DNA of 64,000 bases from Anaerolineaceae bacterium (GCA_020634115.1 JACKCH010000010.1:744001-808000), one strand, 5' to 3'. Shown: positions 18,074 through 27,406, counted from the stretch's first letter. Numbers and translations: made by a program. The notes: generated from the sequence alone by a model not told the origin.

Positions 18074-19075
18074 TCAACGATTCTGCGGGACAACACGCCG
18101 CGATAGGCCGAGAATAGCCGTCGTGAAGGCGATGACCAGCACCAGCAGCACATACGAAATGGCTGCCGCATAGCCATAATTGCCGAACTGGAGCGCCGTA
18201 TCTTTGATGTACATCGTCAAAGATTCCGTTGCTGAACCCGGCCCACCTCCCGTCATAATCACAATCACGTCAATAATTTTGAAGATTTCCAGCCCCCGGA
18301 TCATAATGACCGTGACCGAGATGGGTAGCAAAATCGGGAAGGTAATCCCCCAGAAAATCTGCCAGGGATTCGCCCCATCTACCCTCGCCGCTTCGTAAAG
18401 TTCTTCCGGCATCCCTTGCAGTGCCGCCAGGATGATGAGTGTGACGAAGGGAATCCACTGCCAGCTATCCACGATCACCAGTGTCCAGGGAGCGACACTG
18501 GGGTCGGTCATCCAGGGGACACTGATCGGGGTTGCCAGCCCCAGGAAGCGCGACATTGTTTTGAACAAATCCGCCAGTGGGCCGAGCGATTGGTCAAAAA
18601 TCATACGCCCGGTATACGCCGCAGCGACTGGCGTTGTCATCATCGGGAGCAGGAATAACACCCGGACGAAGCGCCTGAAACGGAATTCCTGGTTCAGCAC
18701 CAGTGCCAGCAAGAAACCGATGACATATTGAATTGTAATGCCCACGACCACGTAGAAGAGTGTGTTTTTGGCGGTGGTATGCAGGCGCGAATCTTCAAAG
18801 ACGCGCTGGTAATTGCGGAGTGTGACTTCAAAGCCCATTCCCAGGAAACCGTTATAATCCGGGTTTTCGGACTGGATGGCAGCCACCGCTGGGGAACCGC
18901 CGCGCTGGTTATCCGTGAAACTGATTCCCAACGTCCAGATGAGCGGGAAAATTGAAAACATCAAGATGATGACCACGGAAGGCGCGAGAAAGACGCGCTT
19001 CATAATGGTATCTTCGTCAGCTCCTTTTTGGGGAGCAGCGCCTCTCCCTGGCAAGTGTGCGGTTGCTTGAGACAA
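18074..19075 (-). CDS. ABC sugar transporter permease, MalF type (CUT1)
   Basis: 333 residues (309 if the ATG at 19003 is used). Seen: a hydrophobic segment SVVIILMFSIFPLIWTLGIS followed by five more, and the EAA loop YEAARVDGANPWQIFWGITFP. The longer form starts with TTG, which has GAGGTGAG just upstream; the ATG start has its GGAG about 17 bases away, so the TTG is favoured with caution. It pairs with the MalG-type permease ten bases downstream. The operon order is binding protein, MalF, MalG, kinase. Confidence 0.92.
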   Translation of the reverse strand: MSQATAHLPGRGAAPQKGADEDTIMKRVFLAPSVVIILMFSIFPLIWTLGISFTDNQRGGSPAVAAIQSENPDYNGFLGMGFEVTLRNYQRVFEDSRLHTTAKNTLFYVVVGITIQYVIGFLLALVLNQEFRFRRFVRVLFLLPMMTTPVAAAYTGRMIFDQSLGPLADLFKTMSRFLGLATPISVPWMTDPSVAPWTLVIVDSWQWIPFVTLIILAALQGMPEELYEAARVDGANPWQIFWGITFPILLPISVTVIMIRGLEIFKIIDVIVIMTGGGPGSATESLTMYIKDTALQFGNYGYAAAISYVLLVLVIAFTTAILGLSRRVVPQNR

Positions 19076-19099
19076 AACTCACCTCGCAAATGACTTGAA

Positions 19100-19260
19100 A
19101 TGCTCTATGTGAAATAAGAATATGGCACTTTTCTGGTCGCTGGCTGCTGGCCTCCAGCTGGTTAGTATCTTAGCCGGTTAGCACTTGAGCGAACCCACTA
19201 TCAAGCCATCTTTTCCTGATGGCTGAGGTCTGAAAGCTGACAACTCGCTATTCTTTACCG
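19100..19260 (-). repeat. degenerate relative of the MITE-like element in the transporter operon
   Basis: CTCTATGTGAAATAAG at the left matches the inner left arm of the element at 5794-6039, followed by related GCTGGC..., TTAGTATCTTAGCC, GTTAGCACTTGAGC and GAAAGCTGAC pieces. The outer arm and right end are missing. It sits in the ~360-base gap between the binding-protein and permease genes, which holds no reading frame of its own. It may be a decayed insertion. Strand is arbitrary. Confidence 0.45.
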
Positions 19261-19382
19261 GGGCAGCCTTATCCCAACTCAATCACACCAAGCATCTTGA
19301 AACAAATTTCTATAGATTTCTACAATAAGCATTCTTATAACAACATTTTATCGCAAGGGAAACGGGAATGCCGCTAGTAAGC

Positions 19383-19409
19383 CAGGGGCGGGCATCACAC
19401 CCACCCCTG
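19383..19409 (-). promoter_or_regulatory. intercistronic hairpin after the solute-binding protein gene
   Basis: On the minus strand CAGGGGTGGG and CCCGCCCCTG pair over 10 bases (one G-T) about 25 bases after the stop codon. No T-run follows. A stable hairpin here would protect the upstream mRNA end or cause partial termination, giving more binding protein than permease, as known for malE operons. Function is inferred. Confidence 0.45.
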
Positions 19410-19433
19410 AGCATTTGTGGTGATAGATAATCG

Positions 19434-20903
19434 CTAGCCTTCGTAGCCGACAGCAGCCTTGTATTGTGCGAGCTGTTCAGCACGTCCCAATCGGTCAGAA
19501 ATCTCATTCCAGGCGGCGGCTACGTTGTCTAGCGCCTCCTGGGCCGAGACTTCGTTCGCCAGCGCACGGCTAACTTCAAAGTCCAGCGCCTGCAGATATT
19601 CGGCTGAACCCTTGATACGCAGGTCAAGCACGGCGTTCGGGTCATTGATGGTGTTCAGCACGGCATCGAGATAGTCCTCAGCGCCAGCCTGATCGAATCC
19701 TGCATCCACCCAGGCCTGCACGTCTTCAAACTGGCTGTAGCGGGCCGGGTTCACACCCGTGTCCGGCGTTACGACCAGCAGCTTCACCATTTCGGGGGAA
19801 GCCATGAAAGCGGCGAAATCGAGCGCAGCTTCCTTCACATCGCTGTCTTTGGCGACGGCGATCACCCAGCCACCGAAGGCGATGAACGGAGCGCGGTTGA
19901 CTTCTTCGACCCATTCACCGGTCTCGTAGTTCCAGTAATGATCGGCAGCGGGCAGTACCGCGAAGCCGGTGTTGCCGATAATCACGGACGCATTCGGGTT
20001 GTAGGAGATTGGGCCGACATCGCCCCAGTCAATGTTCATCGCGCAGCAGCCAGCCGGGAAGGTCACGCGAGTCTGCGCCACGTCCCACTGAATCTGTTCC
20101 GGTGAACCCAGGTCACGCGACTTGATGTAATCATCCAGCGCGGCCACCCAACCGGGGTTGTTGACCTGCGGGGTGAAGCTTTCGTCGCAGCTAAAGAAGA
20201 AGCAGGGGTTGCCCGGAATCTTGCCATAGCTGGCGGCGTGCGATAGGAAGACCCAGTAGCTCTGGGCATCACGACGCTGCGCTTCAGCGACGCCATAGAT
20301 GGGGGCCATTTCGCCAGCGGTTTCGACTTCGCGGCCATTGAAGAAGGTGGCGATGTCATAGTACTGTGACCAGGTCTGCGGCTCATCTAGCGGATAGCCG
20401 TATTCGGCCTCGAAATCGGCGGCATACGGGGATTCCGGATTGATGAGGTCTTTGCGGTAATACAGCATGTGCGAGTCGCCGTCATAGGGGAGCGCATAAA
20501 TTGTATCGCCCCAGGCCGTGATGCGGTTGGCATACAGCGGAACAATGTCGGCGGGGTCAAGTGAGTCCAGTACTGCCTGCGGAATTGGCTCGAAGTAGCC
20601 GGGGGCCATAAAGTCGCCCGCCCAGTCCGCCGGGAAAACCAGCATGTCGAAGTCATTCGAGCCGGTTTCAAACGCTGCCAGCATTTTTTCATAGAGTTCG
20701 CCGAACGCGAATTCCTGCACCTGGACGGTGGCGCCGGTCATGGCTTCCCATTCGGGGGCATGATCTTTAATCGGGCCGCTGATGGACGGGCCGGTCTGCG
20801 TGGCGACCACGATGGTCATACCGGAATAATCCTGCGCCTGCACCATACTGAACGACAGCAGGGCGATCAGGCCAACAATTAACAGTAGAGATGTCTTACG
20901 CAT
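19434..20903 (-). CDS. extracellular sugar-binding protein of a CUT1 ABC transporter
   Basis: 489 residues. Seen: a signal peptide MRKTSLLLIVGLIALLSFSM cut after VQA, then a family 1 solute-binding fold with YYRKDLINPESPYAADFEAE, and YGYPLDEPQTWSQYYDIATF. The Cys pair in NPCFFFSCDESF may form a disulfide. AGGAGG stands six bases before the ATG. It captures the sugar outside the membrane and hands it to the two permeases downstream. There is no lipobox Cys, so it must be held by another route or be released. The gene follows lacI by 135 bases with a possible operator in between. Confidence 0.93.
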   Translation of the reverse strand: MRKTSLLLIVGLIALLSFSMVQAQDYSGMTIVVATQTGPSISGPIKDHAPEWEAMTGATVQVQEFAFGELYEKMLAAFETGSNDFDMLVFPADWAGDFMAPGYFEPIPQAVLDSLDPADIVPLYANRITAWGDTIYALPYDGDSHMLYYRKDLINPESPYAADFEAEYGYPLDEPQTWSQYYDIATFFNGREVETAGEMAPIYGVAEAQRRDAQSYWVFLSHAASYGKIPGNPCFFFSCDESFTPQVNNPGWVAALDDYIKSRDLGSPEQIQWDVAQTRVTFPAGCCAMNIDWGDVGPISYNPNASVIIGNTGFAVLPAADHYWNYETGEWVEEVNRAPFIAFGGWVIAVAKDSDVKEAALDFAAFMASPEMVKLLVVTPDTGVNPARYSQFEDVQAWVDAGFDQAGAEDYLDAVLNTINDPNAVLDLRIKGSAEYLQALDFEVSRALANEVSAQEALDNVAAAWNEISDRLGRAEQLAQYKAAVGYEG

Positions 20904-21038
20904 AGAAATCCTCCTGCGGATCTTTCCAAAATATACTTGGGCAATATCGGTGTGATAAACAATCGGGTTTCTGCAATAATGGCCTCCTTAATTAGCCTTG
21001 TTCCCTTTAACACCTCGGCTGTGACGCCTGAGTGGTGT

Positions 21039-22061
21039 TTACACGAATGGTCGTGGGGATGTGCTGACCCCACTGGATTCCCGGATGATGAGTTCCGTCT
21101 TGAGATTATGGGTGGTGTAGGGCAGGCTGTCGTCACCCAGGCGGCGAACCAGGACTTCGACAGCGGTTTTCCCAAGCTGGTAGGTTTGCTGGGCGGCTAC
21201 CGTGACCGGGATAGCGAACTCATCGCCCCAGGGCAGATCATCAAAACCGACCAGGGCAATATCCTGGGGTACGCGAAACCGGCATTCGCGCAGCGCCCGC
21301 AGCGCCCCTAAAGTTAAGAGATTCGTCGCGGTGAAAATCGCCTCTGGTAAATTTGAACCAGCCAGGATATCGCGGGTATTCTGGTAACCGTCTTCAATAT
21401 GTGGCCCGACGTTTTTGACCAGTGCTGGGTCAATGGGGATATTGCGCTCCTGTAAGGCTGCTTCATACCCTTCACGCCGTTCAAAGCCGGTCTTGAGATT
21501 GGGGTAGACGATGGCAATCCGGCGATACCCGTTATCGAGCAGGTGCTGGGTAAGCTGGTAGGCGCCATCTTCATTATCTGAGCGCACGCCATCGGCTTCA
21601 AAGCCTTCAATGATACGGTCCAGAACGACAATCGGAATATTGTATTCGCGCAGGGTGGCAAGGATAGCGGCATCTTCATCACTGGTCGGAACAACGATCA
21701 GCCCAGCCACCGATTCGGCCCGCATCACTTCAACATATTTCTTGAGGCGGCTCGAATCTTCGTTTGTACTGCATAGCAGGACGTTTAACTCATTGGTGTA
21801 GGCGGTTTCTTCAACGCCTTTGATGACCGAAACAAAGTGCGGATTCTGGATGTCGGAAACGATGAGACCAATGACATCGTGCGATTCTTTGCGCAACCGC
21901 CGAGCCATGCGGTTAGGGGTATAGTTGAGGACGCGTACAGCTTCCAGGACACGGGCGCTTAACTCCTTATCCACTGTGTCGTTGCCATTCAGCACCCGCG
22001 ACACAGTCGCCTGTGAAACCTGCGCGTATTCGGCTACATCACCAATCGTAATTTTTGCCAT
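21039..22061 (-). CDS. LacI-family transcriptional regulator
   Basis: 340 residues, typical length. Seen: the N-terminal helix-turn-helix ITIGDVAEYAQVSQATVSRV with hinge helix NRMARRLR, then a periplasmic-binding-like effector domain (residues ~60-330) with VIGLIVSDIQNPHFVSVIKG and ALVGFDDLPWGDEF. It binds DNA as a dimer and releases on sugar binding. A near-perfect LacI-type palindrome lies 39 bases before its start (22100-22119), so it probably represses itself and, by position, the transporter operon downstream. Confidence 0.95.
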   Translation of the reverse strand: MAKITIGDVAEYAQVSQATVSRVLNGNDTVDKELSARVLEAVRVLNYTPNRMARRLRKESHDVIGLIVSDIQNPHFVSVIKGVEETAYTNELNVLLCSTNEDSSRLKKYVEVMRAESVAGLIVVPTSDEDAAILATLREYNIPIVVLDRIIEGFEADGVRSDNEDGAYQLTQHLLDNGYRRIAIVYPNLKTGFERREGYEAALQERNIPIDPALVKNVGPHIEDGYQNTRDILAGSNLPEAIFTATNLLTLGALRALRECRFRVPQDIALVGFDDLPWGDEFAIPVTVAAQQTYQLGKTAVEVLVRRLGDDSLPYTTHNLKTELIIRESSGVSTSPRPFV

Positions 22062-22099
22062 TGGATTAATAAAAGTCAGAAAAACTATTCGGAAATATG

Positions 22100-22119
22100 T
22101 TGAGAAATCGTTTTCTCAA
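22100..22119. promoter_or_regulatory. LacI-type operator upstream of the lacI-family gene
   Basis: TTGAGAAATCGTTTTCTCAA is a 20-base palindrome with one mismatched pair and the central CG typical of LacI-family operators. It sits between the GntR gene and the LacI-family gene. A weaker relative, sharing GAAA.CGATT on the minus strand, lies at 20956-20975 before the binding-protein gene. Confidence 0.65.
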
Positions 22120-22177
22120 AAATACAACAGATCATACCTTTTGTCAAGTTGTGTCAAATTGGGCGAACCTGCGCGCC

Positions 22178-22942
22178 TCAAACCCGTAGCAAATTCACTT
22201 CAAAACGGGCGCGGTCACTGCGATGTACTGCATGGAAATATTCGAGCGCCGTCCCATTTTCCAGAAAGCTGACACTATCAATTAGGATCAACGGCGCACC
22301 CGGCGAGATTGCCAGTAACGCCGCTTCTTCTTCCGTTGCCAGCACCGCTTCAATCATCCGTTTGCCAGATGCAATCCGCAGGTGACAGATCTCGCGCAGA
22401 TAGCCGTAAAGTGACTGTTGGGTGAAATCCGCCTGTAGTACCGGCTCGCATAGGGCGTATGGCAGGTAGGATGTCACCAATTGGATAGGGATACCTTTTA
22501 CAAAACGGAGGCGCTCAATCGCAATCACAGCGGTGTTGACGGCCAGATTCAGGTTGCGGGCTACTTTGGTGCTGGCGGGTATAATTTTCTGCTGCAACAC
22601 CCTGGAAACCGGCGTGTAACCCTGCTCGACCATGTTTTCATGAAACCCGGTCAGCCGCCCGATTAAAGCCTCATTGATCTTCGGTTCTGCGACGAACGTG
22701 CCTTTTCCCATGATGCGCACAATCAGACCATCGCGCAGCAGTTGGTCAAGTGCCTGCCGGATGACGGTGCGGCTCACACCGAACAGATCACACAATCTGG
22801 GTTCACCGGGCAGTTGGTCACCGGGCTGCAACGATGTACTAATGATGTTTTCCAGAGCCTGATAAACCTGGGTGTGGAAAGGCACCGGTTTGGTGGAATC
22901 GATTTTGTATTCCGTGAAAAGCGCTTCACGACTTTCCGCCAC
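22178..22942 (-). CDS. GntR-family regulator of the HutC/UTRA subfamily
   Basis: 254 residues. Seen: a winged helix-turn-helix (about residues 20-88) with PGDQLPGEPRLCDLFGVSRT and VRIMGKGTFV, then a UTRA ligand-binding domain with the typical RLTGFHENM and ERLRFVKGIPIQLVTSYLP. UTRA domains sense small molecules, often sugar phosphates or sugar acids. The start is GTG with GAGG nine bases upstream. It is divergent from the FGGY kinase operon; the palindrome TGTAATTACA between them overlaps the kinase -35 box and lies 22 bases from its own start, so it likely controls both directions. Confidence 0.93.
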   Translation of the reverse strand: MAESREALFTEYKIDSTKPVPFHTQVYQALENIISTSLQPGDQLPGEPRLCDLFGVSRTVIRQALDQLLRDGLIVRIMGKGTFVAEPKINEALIGRLTGFHENMVEQGYTPVSRVLQQKIIPASTKVARNLNLAVNTAVIAIERLRFVKGIPIQLVTSYLPYALCEPVLQADFTQQSLYGYLREICHLRIASGKRMIEAVLATEEEAALLAISPGAPLILIDSVSFLENGTALEYFHAVHRSDRARFEVNLLRV

Positions 22943-22962
22943 CTGCTACAACCTCAACTGAC

Positions 22963-22991
22963 TTGTAATTACAGGTTAGAATGATTATACT
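22963..22991 (+). promoter_or_regulatory. promoter of the FGGY kinase operon with overlapping GntR-type operator
   Basis: TTGTAA (22963-22968) and TATACT (22986-22991) have a 17-base spacer. The perfect palindrome TGTAATTACA at 22964-22973 covers the -35 box, an arrangement that fits repression by the divergently encoded GntR/UTRA regulator. HutC-type regulators are known to bind short GT...AC palindromes of this kind. Confidence 0.6.
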
Positions 22992-23040
22992 CTGGATATG
23001 AAATGCCTGTCAAACACGGTTTTTATTGAAAGAAAATGAG

Positions 23041-24567
23041 ATGGCGAAATTTATCATTGCGCATGACCTGGGGACAACCGGGAACAAGGCGACTCTTTAT
23101 GACCAGGAGGGCCGTTTAACGGGTGCGGTTTTCTACCCCTACGAGACGGAATATGCCCATACCGGATGGGCAGAACAAAACCCCGAAGACTGGTGGACGG
23201 CGGTTTGCCAGTCCACACGCCAGCTTTTGCAGGAGACCCACGTTCACAAGGGGGACATCGCCTGCATCACCTTCAGCGGGCAGATGATGGGCGCGGTCCC
23301 ACTTGACCGGGATGCGCGTCCCTTGCGAAACGCAATTATCTGGGCTGACCAGCGTTCCCTGGTCGAAGAGGCGTGGATTGGCGAGCAGGTTTCTTTCGAG
23401 GACATGTATCGCATCACCGGGCATCGCCTGAGCGCGTCGTATTCGCTGGCGAAAATCCTGTGGATACGGACGCATCAACCGGATATTTACCGCGCGACGT
23501 ATAAATTCGTCCACGCCAAGGATTCGATTGTCGCCCGCCTGACCGGGCAGTTTGTGACTGACCCTTCGGATGCGTCCAGCATGAATCTCTACGACCTGGA
23601 AACCGGCCAGTGGTCAGACCAGATTCTCAAGGCCGTTGATCTGCCCGTCGAGAAATTGCCGGAAATCCGCCAGTCGGTGGCGGTGGTGGGTGAAGTGCAG
23701 CCCGCCGCCGCTGAAGCAGTGGGGGTCGCCGCCGGGACTCCGGTGGTGATTGGCGGTGGCGATGGCGCGTGTGCCGCCGCCGGAGCCGGAGTCATCCGGG
23801 AAGGGGCGGCCTATAACTATATTGGCTCGTCGTCGTGGATTGCGCTTTCCACGCCCAAACCGATCTATGACCCGGATTACCGCACGTTCACGTTCGGCCA
23901 TGTTATCCCGAATATGGTGATGCCCACCGGCACGATGCAGGCCGCCGGAGCGTCTTACCAATGGACGCGCGACCAACTCGCCCTGTTCGAGACAGAAGCG
24001 GCCAAAGCCCTCGGCATCAGCGCCTACGAACTCATCAATCTGGAAATTGAGAAAGTTGCACCGGGGGCAGATGGCCTGTTTTATCTACCCTACCTGATGG
24101 GGGAACGCAGCCCGCGCTGGAATCCTCATGCACGCGGGGCGTTCATCGGCCTGACGATCCGCCACAGCCGCGCCCACCTGTACCGGGCGGTGCTGGAAGG
24201 CGTGACGATGAACCTGCGGGTGATTCTGGACGCTTTCCGCAGCCAGGGGACACCGATTGAAGCGATGCGGGTGATTGGCGGCGGGGCGCGGGGGCATGTG
24301 TGGAATCAGATTATGGCTGACCTGTACGGGATGCCGATTCACCGGCTGGCAATCCTGGAAGAGGCGACCTCAATGGGGGCGGCGCTGGTGGGCGGCGTGG
24401 GGGTGGGGCTGTACCCCGATTTTGCGATGATTGAGACGATGAACGAAATCGCCTCGACAGTGCTGCCCGACCCACAGACACAGGCCGTCTACGAAAAAAT
24501 GGTCACGGTCTTTAATAACCTGTACACCGCGCTGGTGCCGGTTTATGATGAGATCGCTGGCTTGTAG
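23041..24567 (+). CDS. FGGY-family carbohydrate kinase, xylulokinase-like
   Basis: 508 residues, usual family length. Seen: N-terminal phosphate-1 motif HDLGTTGNKATLYD, the substrate-side SGQMMGAV and IIWADQRS (catalytic Asp), and the FGGY signature region GLFYLPYLMGERSPRWNPHA with adenosine motif VIGGGARGHVWNQIMADL. Closest in pattern to xylulokinases; family members act on many ketoses and polyols, so the substrate is open. The ATG at 23041 is preferred to an in-frame TTG five codons earlier. It heads a five-gene plus-strand run and is probably regulated by the divergent GntR protein. Confidence 0.92.
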   Translation: MAKFIIAHDLGTTGNKATLYDQEGRLTGAVFYPYETEYAHTGWAEQNPEDWWTAVCQSTRQLLQETHVHKGDIACITFSGQMMGAVPLDRDARPLRNAIIWADQRSLVEEAWIGEQVSFEDMYRITGHRLSASYSLAKILWIRTHQPDIYRATYKFVHAKDSIVARLTGQFVTDPSDASSMNLYDLETGQWSDQILKAVDLPVEKLPEIRQSVAVVGEVQPAAAEAVGVAAGTPVVIGGGDGACAAAGAGVIREGAAYNYIGSSSWIALSTPKPIYDPDYRTFTFGHVIPNMVMPTGTMQAAGASYQWTRDQLALFETEAAKALGISAYELINLEIEKVAPGADGLFYLPYLMGERSPRWNPHARGAFIGLTIRHSRAHLYRAVLEGVTMNLRVILDAFRSQGTPIEAMRVIGGGARGHVWNQIMADLYGMPIHRLAILEEATSMGAALVGGVGVGLYPDFAMIETMNEIASTVLPDPQTQAVYEKMVTVFNNLYTALVPVYDEIAGL

Positions 24568-24651
24568 CGAGTCGTCAGTTATCGCTGACGTGTTTCATGA
24601 ACCGGATGTAGCGGATTCAGTGCTGCGTCCCTGAGAAAGGTACTGAATCCA

Positions 24652-25455
24652 TTGAACCCGATTTTACTGCTGCTGCTGGTTGTTGCGGCTATCATCGCTT
24701 CGTTATTTGGTCAGGGCGGTGGTGTGTTCTATACCCCGTTGCAGGCGGTATTTGGGGTGGATTTTCACAACGCAGCGACCACCAGTCTGTTCTTGATTAT
24801 GGTCACGTCGCTTTCGGCCACGCTGGTCTATCGCAAAGCGCATCACACCGACTGGGGGATGGCAATCGCGCTGGAAGTCCCCACAACGATCGGTGCGTTT
24901 GCCGGTGGGTTGATTTCAGATAGCATTCCCGCCGAGATTCTGCTGATCCTGCTGGCGATCCTGCTGGTGGTGTCTGGTCTCCTCATGATTCGCCCGATTG
25001 CGCTGAAGGACAAAAATCGAACCGAGTCGACCCATTTCTGGATCTGGCAACGGTCACAAGGCGGCAAGAGCTACAGCCTGAATTTGCTCGTGATTACGCC
25101 CATTATGATCGCCGTTGGGATGCTGACCGGTATGGTGGGTATCGGCGGTGGTGTTCTCAAAGTGCCGGCGATTGTGCTGCTCGGCGGCGTTCCGATGGAG
25201 ATTGCGATTGGTTCCAGCGCGTTTATGGTGGGTATCACGGCAACTGCGGGTTTGGCCGGACACCTATCGGTCGGTCACTGGGATTGGCACTCCGCGATTG
25301 TGATGGGTATCGGGGTTTTTATCGGCGGGCAGATCGGCAGTCGGATTTCGGTTGGGCTGGACAAGAAGAAGCTCAAAAAGCTGCTGGGGGTATTCCTGCT
25401 TGGCGTCGCTCTATTTCTGATGCTGCGACTGCTGACACAAGGCCCGGTGGCGTAA
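24652..25455 (+). CDS. TauE/SafE-family anion exporter
   Basis: 267 residues with about eight transmembrane segments. Seen: two internally repeated halves, each with a Gly-rich signature: FGQGGGVFYTPLQAVFGV near residue 20 and MVGIGGGVLKVPAIVLLGGV near 165. Known: this family exports sulfite, sulfoacetate and related organosulfur anions, though many members are untested. It starts with TTG. Its place between a sugar kinase and a transaldolase is unusual and suggests that a pathway by-product must leave the cell. Confidence 0.88.
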   Translation: MNPILLLLLVVAAIIASLFGQGGGVFYTPLQAVFGVDFHNAATTSLFLIMVTSLSATLVYRKAHHTDWGMAIALEVPTTIGAFAGGLISDSIPAEILLILLAILLVVSGLLMIRPIALKDKNRTESTHFWIWQRSQGGKSYSLNLLVITPIMIAVGMLTGMVGIGGGVLKVPAIVLLGGVPMEIAIGSSAFMVGITATAGLAGHLSVGHWDWHSAIVMGIGVFIGGQIGSRISVGLDKKKLKKLLGVFLLGVALFLMLRLLTQGPVA

Positions 25456-25561
25456 GTTCGTCAAAAGCGCCTGGGTTCAGGCCGAGGAATTCGAGAAAAT
25501 TCAGACACGCACAGCGTCAATCCTGGCGCTGATTGAGTAAATTCGGAACAGGCAAAATGAT

Positions 25562-26233
25562 ATGATGGAAATCTGGATTGAAGGCACGCCGGAGCAGGTG
25601 ATTCAGGTCGCTAACGAGGGGCTGGTGGACGCGATTGCGACCAACCCTTCGATTATGGCACAGTGGACGGCGAACGGTGAATCGCTGGAATCGGTTGTAG
25701 CACGGGTGTGCGCGGCGGTGGACGTGCCGGTTTTCGTGCAACTTCATGGCCCCACCGTTATGGATTATCTGCGTGAAATGAAGTCGTTGCGGGCGATTTC
25801 CAAGCAGATTCAACCTAAACTGGTTGCTACGCACGCCGGTATCGCCGCTGGCAGGCAGTTGGCTGCCCAAGGTGCGAAACCACTCATCACCACTATTGCG
25901 ACGGTCAGCCAGGCTTTTCTGGCTGCTCGCGCTGGTGCGGCCTACATCGCGCCGTATGTCGGGCGCATTGAGGATGCCGGGGTGGACGTTTACCAACTGG
26001 TCGCGGACATCGCCACGATGTACGAGCGGCATCAGGTCAAAACGCAGATCGCTGCCGCTAGTGTTCGCAGCCCGGAACAGGCGGAAAAAGTCCTGCTGGC
26101 TGGAGCGCCGATTCTGGTGATGCAGCATGAAGTCTTTATGCAACTGCTGGACTCGGGGTTAAGCCAAAACTGGATGGCGCGTTTTGAAGAGAACTGGGAG
26201 CAGATTCCCCACCGCCTGGGACAGGAAAAGTAG
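25562..26233 (+). CDS. FSA/TalC-type transaldolase or aldolase
   Basis: 223 residues, the short transaldolase form. Seen: ATNPSI, the Schiff-base Lys in IQPKLVATHAG (aligned with VVKVPVT of E. coli FSA) and YIAPYVGRIED with the conserved Tyr. The early Asp of FSA (LDT) is a Glu here (WIEGT), a conservative change at a residue important for FSA chemistry. It would cleave or transfer a dihydroxyacetone unit from a ketose (phosphate). Following the FGGY kinase and the TauE/SafE gene, it probably breaks the phosphorylated or sulfonated ketose. The start may be the second of two adjacent ATGs. Confidence 0.88.
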   Translation: MMEIWIEGTPEQVIQVANEGLVDAIATNPSIMAQWTANGESLESVVARVCAAVDVPVFVQLHGPTVMDYLREMKSLRAISKQIQPKLVATHAGIAAGRQLAAQGAKPLITTIATVSQAFLAARAGAAYIAPYVGRIEDAGVDVYQLVADIATMYERHQVKTQIAAASVRSPEQAEKVLLAGAPILVMQHEVFMQLLDSGLSQNWMARFEENWEQIPHRLGQEK

Positions 26234-26363
26234 CTAATATTCTCCCCCGTAGTGGTGCGATTCGGCGGGATCTGAGCCAGATACATACGATGTTTTCGGA
26301 TCGTTCCTTTATCGAGTAGCGGTTACTAACGGGCGACAAACAACCAGTGATGGGCGGAAGTGT

Positions 26364-27359
26364 ATGAAGACCAAATCAGTTGATGCGTTGAATTTTACAT
26401 TTTCAGCGGTGGGGTTTGGGTGTTGGGCCGCCGGGGGCGGTGCGATCTGGAACGGCACGGAAGATGCCGCTTCCATCCAGACAATCCAGCGTGCGGTTGA
26501 ACTCGGTGTGAACTTTTTTGATGTCGCGCCCGTGTATGGGTTCGGACATGCGGAAACTATTCTCGGCCAGGCATTGGGTCGTCAACGCCAGGATGTCATC
26601 ATCGCCACGAAATGCGGTCTGGTGTGGGATGACCAGGGGAACATCACGAACGACCTGAAACCCGCGACGATTGAACGTGAAATCGAAGACAGTCTACGCC
26701 GCCTGAATACGGATTATGTGGACATCTACCAGATTCACTGGCCTGATCCCGCCACTCCGATTCAGGCGACAATGGAGACGTTGAATAAATTGAAAACTGC
26801 TGGGAAAATCCGGCATATTGGGGTGTCGAACTTCTCAACGCGCCTGATGGACGAAGCGCGGCAGTATAGTAAAATCGTCTCGCACCAGGGGTTGTATAAC
26901 CTGCTGGAACGCAACCCGACACAGTACCATAACATTCCGTTGGACTACCGCACTGAACAGGACGTTTTTCCCTACTGCCGCCAGCATGGGATGGCGTTTT
27001 TCCCGTACAGCCCCTTGTTTCAGGGGTTGCTGACCGACCACTTTAAGCCACAAAACCAGTTTGACACCAACGATGTGCGCTCGGCGAACCCCAAACTCAA
27101 CGGGAAACGCTTTGAAACCTACTATCAGATTCGCGGTGAGTTGTTCGCTTTCGCGATGGAAATCGGCAAACCATTGAGCCAGGTTGCGATCAACTGGCTG
27201 ATTCACCAGGACGCGATCACGTCAGTGATCTGCGGCGCGCAGACGATTGCTCATGTTGAGGAAAATGTTGCCAGCGCGTCCTGGGACTTCACGCCGGATA
27301 TGTTGGCGGAAGTTGAACGCATCCTGCGACCCTACCATGATCCCGTCTATACGGCGTAA
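26364..27359 (+). CDS. aldo/keto reductase
   Basis: 331 residues, a complete TIM-barrel AKR. Seen: the catalytic tetrad Asp53 and Tyr58 (DVAPVYGFGHAE), Lys83 (ATKCG) and His125 (QIHWPD), and the cofactor-binding VICGAQTIAHVEEN near the end. It reduces an aldehyde or oxidises an alcohol with NAD(P)H in the cytoplasm. In this operon it may act on the aldehyde released by the FSA-type enzyme, but the sequence does not fix the substrate. It lies 130 bases after the aldolase gene. Confidence 0.93.
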   Translation: MKTKSVDALNFTFSAVGFGCWAAGGGAIWNGTEDAASIQTIQRAVELGVNFFDVAPVYGFGHAETILGQALGRQRQDVIIATKCGLVWDDQGNITNDLKPATIEREIEDSLRRLNTDYVDIYQIHWPDPATPIQATMETLNKLKTAGKIRHIGVSNFSTRLMDEARQYSKIVSHQGLYNLLERNPTQYHNIPLDYRTEQDVFPYCRQHGMAFFPYSPLFQGLLTDHFKPQNQFDTNDVRSANPKLNGKRFETYYQIRGELFAFAMEIGKPLSQVAINWLIHQDAITSVICGAQTIAHVEENVASASWDFTPDMLAEVERILRPYHDPVYTA

Positions 27360-27406
27360 ATGTACTGGACGATACGCTATTCAAACAGATACAGAGGATA
27401 CTGATT

